The notes under the pieces: generated by a model
What the model saw: only the letters and a program-made list of their open reading frames with translations
Told to the model about the DNA's origin: nothing
Database searches by the model: none
In this document: positions 61,001 through 64,000 of the stretch, piece by piece
Position numbering within the stretch: position 1 is the stretch's first letter
Layout: each line of letters opens with the position of its first letter
Assembly: GCF_001640805.2 (NCBI RefSeq)
Contig: NC_066851.1
Span: forward strand, 3,336,196-3,400,195
Direction of reading: 5' to 3'
Length of the DNA: 64,000 nt
Origin: Lates calcarifer
Taxonomy: Eukaryota > Chordata > Actinopteri > Centropomidae
Program-made: the position numbers and the translations under genes

Positions 61001-64000
61001 ACACATTTGTTGCCTTTGCTGCCATCTTATAGCTTTATCATGTGTCATTATTGTGAACATCTCATACTTGTAGAACAGCAGAGTGTCTATCCACAGTTTG
61101 GAATGAGAAAAGGCACATTAAGCACGTAGAGAAGTACAATGTTAATGAGCTGCTAGAGAAAGGAAGTTTTTTCAGGTGTGACACTTGGCCTCTCTTTATT
61201 GGTTCTGAAAGGCACTAAAAGCTAAGAAAGGCTGGCTGCCATTGTAATTCCAATACACTAATCTAGTTATTTTGTATAGAGCCCCAAACCACTATTGGTG
61301 TACAGCAGTGGACCATTTGGACTTTCAACCGAAGTCCACATGGTCCACTTCAAATATGGACTATGTTGACTGTATTGGTTGGTTTTTAAATGTGGACCAT
61401 CTGGACTTGACAGGCTGAAATGGTGCTGTACAACATTTGTGATTTTGGGGTTTTTACTGGCAGGACATACAGTGTAGTGCCCTTAATAAGCTTAATATAT
61501 TTTTACCTATTCAAACTTGCATCAAAATTGAGGTTTTTATGGTTTAGTAACATTTTTAGTCTGGACAGTTATAAAACATTACGACTATTGTAAACATGAT
61601 TCAGGTGTTAGATATACATTATAAAGCAGCTAATAAATAAAAACATAAACTAAACCATGCCATGGCCTCGGCCAAATTAAAGAGCTAAGGCATTCATAAT
61701 GATGTGTCCATCACCTAGACATCTGTGCAAGCATTCAGATAAGAGATATATAAAAAGTGCTCAGTGAGGACTGAGACACAAAAACAAATTATTGGCCTTG
61801 ATCTGAAAATGTGGGTTTTGAAAAAATTGATGACAGGTTGTGGTAACCAATGGTAGACAGAGAACATTAAAAGTCACAGAAGCTTAATATACACGTGGGG
61901 ATGTAGCAGTCATTTGACTGCCTTGTCTTTTTTCCAGCTCTACCAAAGAGGACAGCTCTCCAGACTCCAACTTGACGCTGGAGTCAGACTCCAGTGGCGT
62001 TTTCCTCTCCTTATCCAATCAGAGTCAGGAGGAGGCCGGCTCTGACAGCGACCAACCAGTCAGCGGTTCTGACTTAGGCAGCAGCAGTACGTCACTGGAG
62101 AAAGATGGAGAAGATGGAGGGTTAAAGGAATGGGGGCGGGAAGAGAGTGCAGAGCTACAGTGGTGCTACCCATCACTCCTCAACACCTCCCCGCATGAGG
62201 ACATGGAACTAGATGGTGAAAAAGAGGAAACAGGGTGTGGAAGGGTGGGAGGATATGAAGAGAGAGGGGAGGATGAGATTAGAAGGAAAGATGATAAGAT
62301 AGGAGTAGTTTCAATCACTAAGTTCCCACTTGACCAAACAGACATTGTGAGCTTGCCAACTCTGAATAATCCACAAAGTGAAGAAATACCACCCAGGAAA
62401 AAAGTGACCCTCATGGGACATGACCCCCCTTTTCCTCTTTCTCCCTCAAAACAATCAGTCAAACACCTTCTAGATCCTAATCAGAAACCAATCAGAAGCT
62501 CAGGACTGGACTGTGGTGACTTAGATCCCTTTGTCCAGTCGGATAGCTTTGTTTACCTTGCTGTGTCTGCAAGACCCGCCTCCCGGGGTGAAATCACCAC
62601 AGTAAAAGAAGTTACCACCCATGATACAGAACAAGACTTAATACAAACAACACTTGATGATACAAAACAACATTTGGATAGCGTGAAAACACACTTGGAC
62701 CAGTCAAATCCAGAACAGGATGCCAAACCAACTCACCTTGGCCCACTAAAACCAGAGGAAGGAGATTTTCTGTGCACAGACAGCTTTGTCTATCTGGCTG
62801 CTCCAGCCTGCCTCCTGCTGGGGCCTGCAGGAACCACACCCTACAGCGGCAGGTATGTGCATTATATGTGTTCATTATAGCTCTAGCGCATTCACTGTTT
62901 GTGATTCAAAGCTATTTCTTTAGTTTAGCTGCAGATCTGCACATCTCCTCCTGCCTCATGGTGGCACTCAGCTAAGTAAGGTAGTCCAGATGTCTTTCTC
63001 CCTAGCCATCTATTCCAGCTCTCCCTGGGGGGATATTAAGGTGACTCTGGCCCAGATGGAATATGTGATCCCCCAGTGTGTAAACTCAAGTCAAATTTTA
63101 TTATATAGCTCAATATCACACATCACAAATATGCCTTGAGGGACTTAACAATCTGCACAGTGTGCTCTGGGTCTTCCATGGGGCCTCCTCCCGGCTGGGC
63201 TTGCCTGGAATTTCTTGACAAGGAGGAGTCCAGGAGGCAACCTATTCAGATGCCCAGACAACCTCAACTGGCTCCTTTCAATGAATTTAGTCAAATCCTT
63301 CCAGATGTCTTCGTTCCACTCCCTAGCTCTGAGGGTTGCTCCCACTATCCTTTGACAAACTGTTCATTTGCTTAGTTTGGTCATGTTTTGGTCAAGCCCA
63401 TGACCATAGATGAGGATTGGAATGTAGACTGACCAGTAAATTGAGTGTCTGGCAAATAGGAATCTAAATGGCCCAGTTGGGTAGCAGAGTTGTGCCCAGA
63501 AAGTTATTAGTCCCTTTACGTTACCTGATTGTAATCAATTTATCTGACAATGGAGGTTGTCAAGCTGAATGAGTCTTTTCAAGCCTGTTTAGATCAGGGG
63601 ACTCCAGAAGCAGCATAGTTATCAGGAGGCCAAAAGGATAGTAGAAGTGAAAATTTGGGAGGTTCCTGGAGAAGGGAAAATCTTCATTTTCAAATAAATA
63701 TGAAAATGAAGATATTAGATAAAAATATGGAAATGTTTTAAATAAAGACTTTGGCCAATGCAATTAAATATTCCCATAGTGCAATATTTGACTCAGATTC
63801 TGTCTATCATATTTTTCCAGGGAGTCAGACTCTGAGAGTTCAGGCTCTGGCCCTGTTGATCTGTCAGTCCTGGGTTGTGGCTCAGTGGCAGGGGACAGTG
63901 ACTGGGACTCAGACCTGTCCGATTCTGATCCTAGTCGCTCCTCCAGAAGCTCTGCTGCTGGTAACAAATCTTCTGGTGTAGTACGACCTAAACGACTGCC
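55006..64000 (+). CDS. Large uncharacterised Ser/Arg/Glu-rich protein, N-myristoylation candidate (partial)
   Basis: I cannot name this gene. Exons: 54356-58432 (start codon 55006), 60277-60400, 61938-62852 and 63821 to beyond the edge; GT-AG with matching phases, over 1,500 residues so far. The open frame extends upstream to 54874 without an ATG, so MGKPLSRPGC is taken as the start. Gly2 plus nearby Cys residues suggest myristoylation and palmitoylation. Landmarks: RSIYDTM (about 47) and DERAIYDSLKL (about 116), like short conserved phospho-tyrosine boxes; SSSSKK then His166-174; HSWKVLTPP (about 183); an Arg/Glu repeat (about 325-365); a Lys/Glu-rich segment (about 880-950); WDAVLEMVNTLWDDGW (about 1023); LTELERRARELDSDLEHLDL; a tandem DLYQTLLEPQRERA / DMYQTHPGPQREKA; and in later exons ESDSSGVFLSLSNQSQ, two DSFVYLA boxes and DSDWDSDLSDSDPSRSSRSS. 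Largely disordered, probably a cytoplasmic or membrane-edge scaffold, perhaps neuronal; that is inference. Confidence 0.8.
58433..60276 (+). other. Intron after the giant exon
   Basis: AT-rich. 58500-58830 holds the inverted relative of the 53515-54235 repeat, sharing an exact 24-base block (58793-58816 with 53602-53625). Open frames at 59607-59876 and 59860-60057 have no support. Confidence 0.5.
60401..61937 (+). other. Intron with no recognised content
   Basis: AT-rich. The only local structure is a cluster of TGGACCAT/TGGACT words in direct and inverted form at 61310-61415. No exon or known repeat was seen. Confidence 0.5.
63086..63480 (+). mobile_element. LINE-related dispersed repeat in the large gene's intron
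   Basis: Starts with a TCAAATTTTATTATATAGCT scrap, then CTTCCATGGGGCCTCCTCCC, GGAGTCCAGGAGGCAACCTA, ACAACCTCAACTGGCTCCTT and CATGACCATAGATGAGGATT, in the order I recall from a very common fish LINE segment. It lies between exons 61938-62852 and 63821 and is non-functional. Confidence 0.6.

Noticed and set aside
1..64000. CRISPR arrays, operons, rRNA or tRNA genes
   Set aside because: None seen. The only tRNA-like sequence is the SINE head at 48782, which lacks a full cloverleaf.

Overview
The window is vertebrate nuclear DNA, almost certainly from a percomorph-type teleost. Genes have many short GT-AG exons in long AT-rich introns. CA/GT, GA and GATA microsatellites are common, and dead Tc1/mariner copies, LINE fragments, a tRNA-derived SINE and MITEs lie between exons. 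There is no bacterial, plasmid or CRISPR content. Family names for repeats come from memory of teleost genomes, since no search could be run.

Layout, left to right. 1-2159 has no recognisable gene. 2160-3122 (-) is a single-exon 320-residue protein that I do not recognise. 5597-10233 (+) is dnal1, an axonemal dynein light chain of leucine-rich-repeat type, in 8 coding exons, with NRF1-like and RFX X-box-like motifs just upstream. 11800-17004 (+) is tedc1, a tubulin epsilon/delta complex subunit, in 8 coding exons. It converges on 17836-19516 (-), pth2, encoding prepro-TIP39 in 3 coding exons plus a probable untranslated leader exon with a TATA box near 20870. 25104-43023 (-) is rin3, a Ras/Rab interactor with proline-rich, SH2, RH, VPS9 and RA regions, in 14 coding exons. 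It carries one apparent frameshift. From about 51.5 kb to the right edge (+) lies a large gene that I could not name. It has a 5' untranslated exon, a giant coding exon (start codon 55006), three further exons, and continues past the window.

Functional themes are mixed. dnal1 and tedc1 are a cilia/centriole pair lying close together in the same direction. pth2 is a neuropeptide hormone gene. rin3 is an endocytic Rab5-family exchange factor. In human, as I recall, DNAL1, TEDC1 and RIN3 are all on 14q while PTH2 is on 19q, so this block is partly conserved synteny. The most interesting unknowns are the myristoylation-candidate giant-exon gene, the 320-residue orphan, a four-unit diverged tandem repeat at 52.6-53.3 kb, and reverse-complementary repeats flanking the giant exon. 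I saw no clearly new multi-gene system.
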